From positions 1 to 64,000 of the forward strand of contig CALKJD010000110.1 in assembly GCA_937995755.1 (NCBI GenBank): a stretch of 64,000 nt of DNA. The letters are read 5' to 3'. A model generated the notes under the pieces. The model had not been told where the DNA came from and made no database searches. It worked only from the letters and a program-made list of their open reading frames with translations. The stretch comes from an uncultured Saprospiraceae bacterium. Lineage in GTDB: Bacteria; Bacteroidota; Bacteroidia; Chitinophagales; Saprospiraceae. A program made the translations under genes and the position numbers. Position 1 is the first letter of the stretch. Each line of letters opens with the position of its first letter. Shown one piece after another: positions 29,228-38,256 of this stretch.

Positions 29228-30226
29228 ATGAAAATCATTAAAGTTTTATTCTTCTTTTTAGTATTGATGGTAAGCACTACAGCAAATGCACAATTACAAA
29301 GTGAAAATCTATTCGTAGAAGTAGATGTCTCGGCTACAGGCGACGATATCGTGAGGTATGGTAAAATAACTTTCAACGATAAAAATCAGCCTAAGAGAAA
29401 GTACTTCAAGAAAAAAGTTAAAAAAGCGATGTTTTTGGATTCGATCGCTCGTCATCTAGAGTTGTTGCCTATAGAGAAAAGAAATACGCTTGTATATATT
29501 CACGGCATGTGGGCTTATAAGTGGTCTTTTCTAAAAGGGAATCTTCATAAGATGCAGTCAGACATGTGGGCCAATGATGCCAACCCTAACGGAATGGTAG
29601 TTACGGTGATATGGCATTGCTCGGTAAAGTATTTTGATAATAGAGAAATGGCGCAAAAGTCAGGAATTATTTTGTCTCCTTTGATTAGAGACATACACGA
29701 AATTACAGCTGCCGCTTCACCCACTTCTAAGACTAGTTATATACTTCATTCTATGGGCAATAGAGTTTTTAAAGCGATGTGGGAAGGTCATCTTTATGAA
29801 CATATGCCCTATCATGCAGAGCATATTGCAATGGCTGGCGCCGACATTAAGCCCAATTCATTTGATGAAGGAGAAGCGTTAGAAAATATAGGGTATCTGT
29901 CTGATGATGTTTTAGTGTTTAAACATAATAATGACAGGACATTGGGTATCTCTAAAATGCTCAATGATTATGATCGATTGGGATTGCAAGGAATTCCTGA
30001 TTTAGATAAAGTATCTAGTGCTATCACTGAAGTAGATGTCTCTGTCATCACTGATAATGAGGACGCTGCAGCCAGATTTAGTAATCATCGTTATTTCTAT
30101 ATGAGCCCTACAGTAAGAAAAGATTTGGCTCTATTCTATCAAGGTGTGGCTAAAGATAAAATGCCGCGTAGAAAGGAACTGGATCACCCAAGAAGATATA
30201 TGTTAGAAATGCCTGAAAATAATTAG
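29228..30226 (+). CDS. Secreted alpha/beta hydrolase-like protein (DUF900-like)
   Basis: Signal peptide MKIIKVLFFFLVLMVSTTANAQ; NTLVYIHGMWAYKWSF, SYILHSMGNRVFKAMW nucleophile elbow. Confidence 0.7.
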   Translation: MKIIKVLFFFLVLMVSTTANAQLQSENLFVEVDVSATGDDIVRYGKITFNDKNQPKRKYFKKKVKKAMFLDSIARHLELLPIEKRNTLVYIHGMWAYKWSFLKGNLHKMQSDMWANDANPNGMVVTVIWHCSVKYFDNREMAQKSGIILSPLIRDIHEITAAASPTSKTSYILHSMGNRVFKAMWEGHLYEHMPYHAEHIAMAGADIKPNSFDEGEALENIGYLSDDVLVFKHNNDRTLGISKMLNDYDRLGLQGIPDLDKVSSAITEVDVSVITDNEDAAARFSNHRYFYMSPTVRKDLALFYQGVAKDKMPRRKELDHPRRYMLEMPENN

Positions 30227-30305
30227 GTGTAAAACATTTATCTACTGAAGCTAGGTGGTGTTGTACCATTTTAAACTAGTGGATGGCAATTTTTCACACT
30301 TGATT

Positions 30306-31289
30306 TTAGAAGTGTAATAAATGCAATTTGATTTGCCCTTCAGTATTAATTTCGATTGCAGGAGCTGGTATTTTGATGATATTTAAGACAGATAAGAGTG
30401 TCTTAAGAAAATAGTTGTCGGTATCTATTTTAGTTAGATCTACATCGAGACTGAGATACCATTGACGATATCTAGGAAGGTCTAATTCATAACGTTGATC
30501 GTCTTCTTCCCATTGATTTTCGAATCCACCCCAGAGTCCTTGAGCACCATATCCCACAGCTACATTTAGCCATTTAGGGAAAGTATTAGATTCTGGCAGG
30601 AATGAATGAACATTGATTGACGCCCAATAGGTTTGGCCATTGTAGTCTTTAAGATACTTTTCGAAAAAACTGGTACCGAATAATTTTTTTGCTCTTTGAT
30701 CAAGAGATGAGGTCGCCTCTCCTGATACAGAGCGTATCGGATCTGAAGAATAGCTTCTTGCCCAAGACGATTCTTTGAGGATGATTCTTTGTTCTCCCCA
30801 AAATTTTTGTTGAGCAGCAAATGCTCCGATTCCTATAGTATTAGCAGCAAAGTCACCTACAGAAAATCCCCATTCTGTAGAAAATCCATCCATTACCTCA
30901 ATAGTTGTCTGAAATAAACCTCCACATATGATTCCTGTAGCGATGGACTGTCCTTCTGATAATCCAGCCCATTGAGCTCCTTTGTAGCAAAGTACACCTT
31001 GAAGATATGCAGTATAGATATGACCTACTTTATCGACCTGCTTCCATTCATTCATATCATTGAAAGTATGAAAGCCTTCGGTAGGATATTGTTTGTACCA
31101 AGTGATATATAGGCCAGTAGAGAATCCAGTGTAAGCTATTGTGCTGAATGTCAGGGCTTTGTTGAATCTACTTTTGTTGAATACAGGAGAGGGTTCCCAA
31201 AATTCAAGTGTATCTGACTGCGCAGAAATGTCGGAAATAGAAAATAATAATACTACAAAGAGTAGCTGAAGTTTGAGCCATTTAATCAT
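30306..31289 (-). CDS. DUF2279-like membrane/periplasmic protein
   Basis: DKVGHIYTAYLQGVLCYKGAQWAGLSEGQSIATGIICGGLFQTTIEVMDGFS. Confidence 0.75.
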   Translation of the reverse strand: MIKWLKLQLLFVVLLFSISDISAQSDTLEFWEPSPVFNKSRFNKALTFSTIAYTGFSTGLYITWYKQYPTEGFHTFNDMNEWKQVDKVGHIYTAYLQGVLCYKGAQWAGLSEGQSIATGIICGGLFQTTIEVMDGFSTEWGFSVGDFAANTIGIGAFAAQQKFWGEQRIILKESSWARSYSSDPIRSVSGEATSSLDQRAKKLFGTSFFEKYLKDYNGQTYWASINVHSFLPESNTFPKWLNVAVGYGAQGLWGGFENQWEEDDQRYELDLPRYRQWYLSLDVDLTKIDTDNYFLKTLLSVLNIIKIPAPAIEINTEGQIKLHLLHF

Positions 31290-31538
31290 TGGTCCAAAGG
31301 TAGGAATATACGCTCATATCTTCCATAATATTGATTGATAGCAAGCGACATATGCACAATTGGGTTTGATCAAGACAAATGGAAATGCATATTATAGGAT
31401 TGTAATCGAACGCTAATGAAGAAAAGTATTATGCTATCGAACGATAACGACACTTTTTTGACCTAAGAATTCATTAAATAGCCCTATATTTCGATTTGAT
31501 TCAAGGTAGATGTTAAGCCTGCTTTTAATTTAGATACT

Positions 31539-32597
31539 ATGAAATTAAGACTACCCATTATTATTGCACTTTTCTCAGTGATGGCATTTGTTGTCCATGC
31601 ACAAAATGAGATTCATTTCACACAGTTTGAGATGGCACCTATTCAGCTTAATCCAGCATTAGCAGGTGACTTTCAAGGAACATACAGAATTGGAGGAATT
31701 TATAGAGATCAGTGGTTTACTGCGGTCCAAGAGTCGAGTAGCTCATTCAAGACGGCAGATTTATTTGTAGATGTGAATGTGATCAGAGGATTACGTAAAC
31801 AAGATTGGGTATCTGTAGGACTTGGATATTCGGTGGTGGATAAGGCAGGAAGTATAGGATCTACTAGCGATAATAATGGAGGACTTAGCAATAGTTTCTT
31901 TAATATGGGGGCAGCATACCATTTGGCAAATAAGAAAAGATCCAATATTCTGTCTATTGGCGTACAGCGCTCTTCTGTCAGTACCAAAATCACAACATTG
32001 CAGATCGAAGATGATAGATTTGGGCTTGTGAATAATTCAATATCCGAAGATGCCAGAATGTTTAATGAGATGCAAATGGATGGGGCATTAGAAAATAGCT
32101 TCTCTGATTGGCAATTTGGATTAGTGTATAATAGACGCGGTAAAGAAAGTGATTTTAAAATAGGACTTAGTGCTTCTAGGTTATTCAATGCAAGGTTTAC
32201 AGCTGGCGGATTGAGGTCAGATATTGACCCTTTGATAGCAGCCTTTGCGGAATACAAAATGGCAATGGGAGGAAATGGAATGTGGATTAAGCCATCCTTA
32301 CTATATATGACACAAGGACCTGCTAGCGAATTAGCTATACAAGGAAGAGTCGGTAGGCCAATGAATGAAAATCTGTCTATCAATGCTGGACTAGGAATGA
32401 GAATGGGTGATGCAGTACAAGTTTTATTAGGTGCAGAGTTTAAGCAATATAAAATTGGCGCGAGCTACGACATCAACTTTTCAGGGCTAACAGCTGCGAG
32501 TAGCACAGTAGGTGGTTTTGAGTTAGCGTTGATCTATACGGGTAGTATCAATAAAAAGCCTAAGCTGAAGCCAATAATTATTTGCCCTAGGTTGTAA
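31539..32597 (+). CDS. PorP/SprF family type IX secretion system membrane protein
   Basis: QNEIHFTQFEMAPIQLNPALAGDFQGTYRIGGIYRDQW. Confidence 0.93.
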   Translation: MKLRLPIIIALFSVMAFVVHAQNEIHFTQFEMAPIQLNPALAGDFQGTYRIGGIYRDQWFTAVQESSSSFKTADLFVDVNVIRGLRKQDWVSVGLGYSVVDKAGSIGSTSDNNGGLSNSFFNMGAAYHLANKKRSNILSIGVQRSSVSTKITTLQIEDDRFGLVNNSISEDARMFNEMQMDGALENSFSDWQFGLVYNRRGKESDFKIGLSASRLFNARFTAGGLRSDIDPLIAAFAEYKMAMGGNGMWIKPSLLYMTQGPASELAIQGRVGRPMNENLSINAGLGMRMGDAVQVLLGAEFKQYKIGASYDINFSGLTAASSTVGGFELALIYTGSINKKPKLKPIIICPRL

Positions 32598-32683
32598 ATT
32601 AGGCGTAATAGCTTGCAGCATAAAACGTTATAAGATTATCTAGTAATTAGGATTCAATACATAAAGATTTAAATAGAACTTCA

Positions 32684-34732
32684 ATGAAGGCATTACTTAC
32701 AGCAATAACTATTTTCGGATTCGCTATGATCTCTTTTGGTCAGCCCATAGAAAAGGCTAACTATGAGACAATGATAGAGACCGCAGATTCAGCATACAAC
32801 TCTAACGATTATATCAATGCCATCAAATGGTATGGTGATGCATATAAAGAGTCAAAAGATAAAAACCTATCTGCGCTAATGGCTGATGTATATTTCAAAA
32901 TGGGAGATTATATCAAAGCTGAAAAACGATATGATAGACTTGTCAACAAAGACAAAACAGGAGAGTTCGCAGAAGATAGATACCGTCTTGCTCGTGCTAA
33001 GCTTTATCAAGGAAAATATGCGGAAGCTTTAACTGAATTTCGTACATATGCCTCTACTACTGAGGATGCAGACGGCAAAGCTAGCGCAATGCTTTATATA
33101 AAGGGTATTGAAAATATGGATAAGCTTTCGGATAATATCGAAGCTGTAGTGACGCCACTAGATAAAGAAATCAATTCTGCATTGAGCGAGTACTCACCTA
33201 GACAATATGTCGATGGCACATTATACTACGCAGCACTCGTAGGGAAGAAAGCAATTGAAATAAAAGATGAAGAAACTGCTGAAGAGTCTACTTCTAGAAT
33301 ATATATGGCATCTAGAAATGCAGAAGGTGGATATGATGAGCCAGTAGAATTGGGCACACAAATCAATAGAGAAGGATTTCATCAAGGTAACTTATGTTTT
33401 TCAGAAGATGGCAGACGTATGTATTTCACTAGAGCTAAGTTAAAAGGTAACGAACTAGGTGATTTTGCGAAGATATTCGTATCCAATAAAAATGATAGTG
33501 GATGGGGAGCAGCTGAAGAGATGCCAAGTATACAAGGCGACTACTATACCACACAGCCGACTTCTGGTCAATTATATGGTAACGAAGTAATATTCTTTGT
33601 ATCTGATATGCCAGGAGGATTTGGAGGTATGGATATCTACTACACTACAGTATTAGGAGATGGGTATTCTTCACCTGTTAATCTTGGTGAGACGATCAAT
33701 ACACCTAAGGATGATATTACACCATTTTACAAAGATGGAACCTTATATTTTGCATCTCAAGGATATCCTGGATTGGGTGGATTTGATATCTACTATGCCT
33801 CGTGGGATGGTAGTAATTGGTCAGCAGTTACTAACATGGGATTCAATTATAATAGCTCATATGATGACCAGTATTTAAGTCTTACTCAAGATGGATCTAA
33901 AGGATTCCTAACTACTTATAGACCACATAAAGATAAAAAGTCTATCAAGGGATCTAAAGCTTGTTGTCCAGATATACACCAAGTTGAGCTAAGAGATATC
34001 ATCATAGATTTACTAGCTTATATTGAAGATGAAAATGGTCCTCTTATCGGAGGTACAGTAGAAATAGTAGACTTAAGTACAGGAGATGATCCTAATACTA
34101 AGTCTAATTTTACGACTAATGACTTCAACTTTTTACTAGACTCTGATCATGAGTATATGGTAAGGTTTAGCAAGGAAGGATATTTCCCTGATTCAGTCAC
34201 ATTCAATACGGTGGGTGTATTAGATGACTATACAGTGAAGAAGACAATGGTGCTCAAGCAGAAGCCACCTCCACCACCAGAGCCAGAAGAGCCTGAGACA
34301 CAAGTGTTGACTAAAAACGAATCTATCAGATTGAACAATATTTATTACGATTTCGATAAGTCTAATATCTTACCAGATGCAGAGCAGGATCTCTATTATC
34401 TAAAGGAGATTATGGATGAATACCCAAGTCTAGTGATAGAGCTAAGCTCGCATACAGATGCTCAGGGTACCACAAACTATAATAAAAGGTTATCACAGAG
34501 AAGAGCTAATTCTGCAGCAAGATGGTTGACTAAAGCAGGTGTAGATAAAGATCGTATCAAGCCAGTAGGGTATGGTGAATCTATCATCCTCAATCAATGT
34601 ACTGAAGGTGTAACTTGTACTGATGATGAGCACAGATTTAACAGACGTACTGAGTTTAAAATCTTAGATGGTCCAGAGACAATCATCATCAAGACTCCAG
34701 TAAGCAACTGGGATAATCAAAAAAAAAACTAA
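32684..34732 (+). CDS. TPR/PD40/OmpA-domain outer membrane protein (PorE-like)
   Basis: N-terminal TPR-like repeats, PD40-like strands (FSEDGRRMYFTR), C-terminal OmpA domain (YYDFDKSNILPDAEQDLYYLKEIM...SSHTDAQGTTNYNKRLSQRRANSAARWL). Confidence 0.92.
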   Translation: MKALLTAITIFGFAMISFGQPIEKANYETMIETADSAYNSNDYINAIKWYGDAYKESKDKNLSALMADVYFKMGDYIKAEKRYDRLVNKDKTGEFAEDRYRLARAKLYQGKYAEALTEFRTYASTTEDADGKASAMLYIKGIENMDKLSDNIEAVVTPLDKEINSALSEYSPRQYVDGTLYYAALVGKKAIEIKDEETAEESTSRIYMASRNAEGGYDEPVELGTQINREGFHQGNLCFSEDGRRMYFTRAKLKGNELGDFAKIFVSNKNDSGWGAAEEMPSIQGDYYTTQPTSGQLYGNEVIFFVSDMPGGFGGMDIYYTTVLGDGYSSPVNLGETINTPKDDITPFYKDGTLYFASQGYPGLGGFDIYYASWDGSNWSAVTNMGFNYNSSYDDQYLSLTQDGSKGFLTTYRPHKDKKSIKGSKACCPDIHQVELRDIIIDLLAYIEDENGPLIGGTVEIVDLSTGDDPNTKSNFTTNDFNFLLDSDHEYMVRFSKEGYFPDSVTFNTVGVLDDYTVKKTMVLKQKPPPPPEPEEPETQVLTKNESIRLNNIYYDFDKSNILPDAEQDLYYLKEIMDEYPSLVIELSSHTDAQGTTNYNKRLSQRRANSAARWLTKAGVDKDRIKPVGYGESIILNQCTEGVTCTDDEHRFNRRTEFKILDGPETIIIKTPVSNWDNQKKN

Positions 34733-35106
34733 ATAGAAATGAAACTGGAGGTGGAGACGCCTTCGGTGTTCATGAGTTTTTTATAGACTTTGATAATCTT
34801 CCAGAAATTACTTTTGAGAATGACTCTATTGATATAGGTTCGCTCAAACAAGGCGAGTCAGCTGTAGTACTTTTTCCTTTTACGAATACTGGAAAAGGAG
34901 ATCTAATTATAGAGATAGTAACGGCATGTAAATGTACGGATATCGAATATCCAAGACAGGCGATTCCGCCAGGTGGCAAAGGTATTATCAGAGCTGTATT
35001 CGATAGCACTACACAAAAGAAAGGTCAATTAATCAAAGCTTTAGACATAGTATCAAATACAGATCCCATGTTAATAGAAGCCAAATTCGCTGTTTTCGTG
35101 GAGTAA
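34720..35106 (+). CDS. DUF1573 domain coding region lacking a start codon; -1 frame relative to the OmpA gene, probably expressed as a fusion
   Basis: Open frame from the A10 run to TAA at 35104-35106: ...ETGGGDAFGVHEFFIDFDNLPEITFENDSIDIGSLKQGESAVVLFPFTNTGKGDLIIEIVTACKCTDIEYPRQAIPPGGKGIIRAVFDSTTQKKGQLIKALDIVSNTDPMLIEAKFAVFVE. Confidence 0.85.
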   Translation, partial: KKKLNRNETGGGDAFGVHEFFIDFDNLPEITFENDSIDIGSLKQGESAVVLFPFTNTGKGDLIIEIVTACKCTDIEYPRQAIPPGGKGIIRAVFDSTTQKKGQLIKALDIVSNTDPMLIEAKFAVFVE

Positions 35107-35275
35107 TTTCCGGCTTTTCGTTAGAAAAACGGAAATACCGAAATGAGCGGTTTCCTCATTTCGAGAAAAAACAAATTTCCGGCTTTTCGCCAGAAAAACG
35201 GAAATATCGAAACGCGAGATTTCCTCGTTTCGAAAAAAAACAAATTTCCGGATTTTCGTGAGAAAAACGGAAATA
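35107..35275. repeat. 69-bp tandem repeat, about 2.4 copies, built from two alternating hairpins
   Basis: TTTCCGGCTTTTCG..AGAAAAACGGAAA at 35107, 35176 and 35245 (period 69); intervening CGAAATGAG/CTCATTTCG and CGAAACGcgAG/CTCGTTTCG. Confidence 0.92.
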
Positions 35276-35321
35276 GCTGAATCAAAATCCCTAAAACCTT
35301 TGAGATAAGAGTACTTCAACT

Positions 35322-35885
35322 ATGTCTACCTTAGAAATTATAGCAACAGTACTTAGCCTTATCTATATAATCTTGGCTGTCAAAAACAAATCTATTTGTT
35401 TTGTCTTCGGATTGGTAGCAAGTGTAGTATGGGGATATGTATCTCTTTATAATTACAATCTAGTTTTCGATGCATTGCTTCAGGTGTTCTATATAGGTAT
35501 GAGTGTCTATGGTTTGTACCTGTGGAGTGCAGGTAAGGATCAAAAAGAGGAATTGCCCATCAGGCACATGACAGGGAGGGATCATACGATTACAATAATA
35601 AGTGGTGTGGTATTAGGTATTGGTGTAGCATATTCGACTAGTCTATTTTATGAAGCTTCATGGCCTTATTTAGATAGTTTGACCACTGCATTTTTAATGC
35701 TCGCTACGTATTACTTAGTTAAGCGTAAAATCGAGTGTTGGATTTATTTTATCATAGCGGATGCTATCTATATTTACATCTATTGGGCGCAAGGTGCTAA
35801 GTTGTTTGCGGGTATGATGGTGGTGTATACTGTTATGGCAGCCGTAGGGTATTGGCAGTGGGCAAAAGATATAAAACAGAAATGA
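35322..35885 (+). CDS. pnuC: Nicotinamide riboside transporter PnuC
   Basis: 187 aa multi-TM; NKSICFVFGLVASVVWGYVSLYNYNLVFDALLQVFYIGMSVYGLYLW. Confidence 0.92.
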   Translation: MSTLEIIATVLSLIYIILAVKNKSICFVFGLVASVVWGYVSLYNYNLVFDALLQVFYIGMSVYGLYLWSAGKDQKEELPIRHMTGRDHTITIISGVVLGIGVAYSTSLFYEASWPYLDSLTTAFLMLATYYLVKRKIECWIYFIIADAIYIYIYWAQGAKLFAGMMVVYTVMAAVGYWQWAKDIKQK

Positions 35886-35948
35886 AATATTAATAAAATA
35901 TACCTTGGCTAATCCAACCAATCCCAACTACTGCTGTTACTTTAGTAT

Positions 35949-38195
35949 ATGTTTTTCAAATACAAAACCCACATTATCGGCATTTTCATGCTATTGGCAT
36001 TAGTCAGTGGCTTTTTTTTGCCTCAGACGAAAGTTACTTTCGATTTCGATCAATTCTTTCCAGAAGGAGACGACGATCTAGAATATTTCAAATCTTTCAT
36101 TGAAGAATTTGAGACAGATGATAATTTTCTATTAATCGCCGTAGAAAATAAGGAGGGCGTATTCGATCAAGATTTTCTTTCAAGATTTCATGAGTATAGT
36201 ATAGCAGTCAAAGATGTACCACATATCACTAAGGTGCAGTCGCTTACACAGATGCGTAATCCAATTAAGACTCCATTTGGGATATCTACGATTCCTATTA
36301 TCCATATAGATGAGCCGTCCAAATATCCTCAGGATAAAGAGAACTTACTAAATGACGATAGATTTCGATTGAGTCTTATTAATGCAGATGCTACAGCTCT
36401 GGTCATAGCAGCAAAGACCACAGAAAAGATAGGCTTGGAAGATTCTGATGTGATGCTTAATGCACTTTATGCCGAGACAGAGAAGTATGGATTTGATGAC
36501 GTACATTATCTAGGTCGAGCCTATTTTCAAGACGAGCTAGTGGAGATGAAGATATGGGAGATGCTAATCATCGGTTTGATATCAGTGATACTAGTAACTA
36601 TAATTTTGATATTGATTTATCGAAAGTTTATAGGAGTCATGATAGCATTGGGATCTATAGGATTGGGACTATTACTTTTCATTGGAATGTTAGCAGGATT
36701 TGGAAGAGAACTCAGTGTAATGGCCGCTTTATATCCAGTATTGATGTTGATTGTGGGTACTTCGGACGTAATACATATTATGACGAAGTATACGGATCTA
36801 CTCAAGGAAGGTAAAGAGAAGTTAGAAGCCATGACTACAACAGTCAAAGAAATAGGAATGGCGACATTACTTACCTCGTTGACTACGGCTGTAGGTTTTG
36901 CAACTTTACTTACATCTAATGTGGGGCCGATTAGAGAGTTTGGTGTCAATGCTGCTGTCGGAGTTATGATTGCCTATGTAACAGTGATATTTTTTACTAC
37001 TTCTGTACTCTTGTTTTTTGATAGAGAGCAGATTATCAAAGAGTCAAATTCGGATGGAAGATTAAGTAATTGGTTAGGCAAATGTTATACGCAGGTGAAG
37101 TTCAATCCTAAAAAGATATTGATGGTCTGTGCAGTAATAATGGGACTTTGTTTTGCAGGGATAAGTATGATTACGACCAATTATGATATCAGCAGTACAT
37201 TGCCTAGAGATAGTAATATATCTAATGACTTCAAATATTTTGAAAAGGAATTTGCTGGATTTCGACCATTAGAATTTGCAGTGGAGAGTATGGGCGCATA
37301 TAAAGTAGATAGCTATGAAGTAGTACGAGAAATTAGTAAACTAGAAGATCACCTTCAGTCTACTGGAGTGATTAATGCAATTATGTCTCAAGCTACGATG
37401 TATAAGAGTGTCAATAAAATGAATAACAGTAATCGCGCTGATGCATATGTGTTTACAGATAATGAAAGAGATTTCGTTAATCAGAAAAAAATGATCCAAA
37501 AATCTAGGATGCTGGATCAAGCGGTACTGATCAATAAAGATAAAACCAAAACTCGTATCTCTAGCCGAATAGCTGATATAGGTGCGGATAGTATTAGAGT
37601 ACTCAATCAACGAATAGATCAGTGGATTACTACTAATCTAGATCAAGATATAGTGAGTATCCGTAGTACGGGTACTGGACTTATCATAGATAAGAATGCG
37701 GTGTATATTAGAGATAATTTGCTCCAAGGTTTGGCTCTGGCATTAATAATAGTTAGTGTATTGATGGGCTTCTTATTTAAGAGTTTTAGGATGGTGATCA
37801 TTGCATTGATCCCTAATATAATTCCTCTTCTGTTTGCCGCTGGCTTGATAGGTTGGTTAGGAATAGATCTAGAGGCAGGAATATCTATAATCTTTGCCAT
37901 AGTGTTTGGTATAGCCGTGGATGATACTATACACTTTCTGAGTAAGTATAAGTTGGAGCGAGTCAAAGGCAAATCTGTAGAGGAATCGCTGGAAGTATGT
38001 TATACCGAGACAGGAAAAGCAATTATGATAACTACGGTGATCTTATTCTTTGGATTCTTAGTACTCTTATTATCTAATTCAATGCCGACCAATATCGTGG
38101 GTATGTTGATATCAGTGACATTAGTTACGGCATTAGTATTCGATTTATACTTGCTTCCAATTTTGATTAGATATTTGATGCCTAAAGATAGTTAA
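35949..38195 (+). CDS. RND/MMPL (patched-like) transporter
   Basis: 748 aa; repeated TM bundles with GTSDVIHIMTKY and GIAVDDTIHFLSKYK. Confidence 0.92.
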   Translation: MFFKYKTHIIGIFMLLALVSGFFLPQTKVTFDFDQFFPEGDDDLEYFKSFIEEFETDDNFLLIAVENKEGVFDQDFLSRFHEYSIAVKDVPHITKVQSLTQMRNPIKTPFGISTIPIIHIDEPSKYPQDKENLLNDDRFRLSLINADATALVIAAKTTEKIGLEDSDVMLNALYAETEKYGFDDVHYLGRAYFQDELVEMKIWEMLIIGLISVILVTIILILIYRKFIGVMIALGSIGLGLLLFIGMLAGFGRELSVMAALYPVLMLIVGTSDVIHIMTKYTDLLKEGKEKLEAMTTTVKEIGMATLLTSLTTAVGFATLLTSNVGPIREFGVNAAVGVMIAYVTVIFFTTSVLLFFDREQIIKESNSDGRLSNWLGKCYTQVKFNPKKILMVCAVIMGLCFAGISMITTNYDISSTLPRDSNISNDFKYFEKEFAGFRPLEFAVESMGAYKVDSYEVVREISKLEDHLQSTGVINAIMSQATMYKSVNKMNNSNRADAYVFTDNERDFVNQKKMIQKSRMLDQAVLINKDKTKTRISSRIADIGADSIRVLNQRIDQWITTNLDQDIVSIRSTGTGLIIDKNAVYIRDNLLQGLALALIIVSVLMGFLFKSFRMVIIALIPNIIPLLFAAGLIGWLGIDLEAGISIIFAIVFGIAVDDTIHFLSKYKLERVKGKSVEESLEVCYTETGKAIMITTVILFFGFLVLLLSNSMPTNIVGMLISVTLVTALVFDLYLLPILIRYLMPKDS

Positions 38196-38256
38196 CCCAG
38201 TAAGAGAACACTTTAACTAATTATGGGTTTGGATTACTTCATTACCTTTGCAACTT

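Noticed and set aside
31709-32383. 224-aa minus-strand ORF
   Set aside because: Shadow ORF antisense to PorP/SprF; no family resemblance.
35071-35319. 82-aa minus-strand ORF with protein repeats (ISVFLTKxRKFVFSRNEE)
   Set aside because: The repeat period, 69 bp, is a multiple of 3, so the hairpin array automatically yields a repeated peptide; no independent coding evidence.
35276-35321. TPP or NAD riboswitch upstream of pnuC
   Set aside because: No recognisable conserved TPP core and no known NAD-riboswitch motif by eye; only the hairpin array is present.
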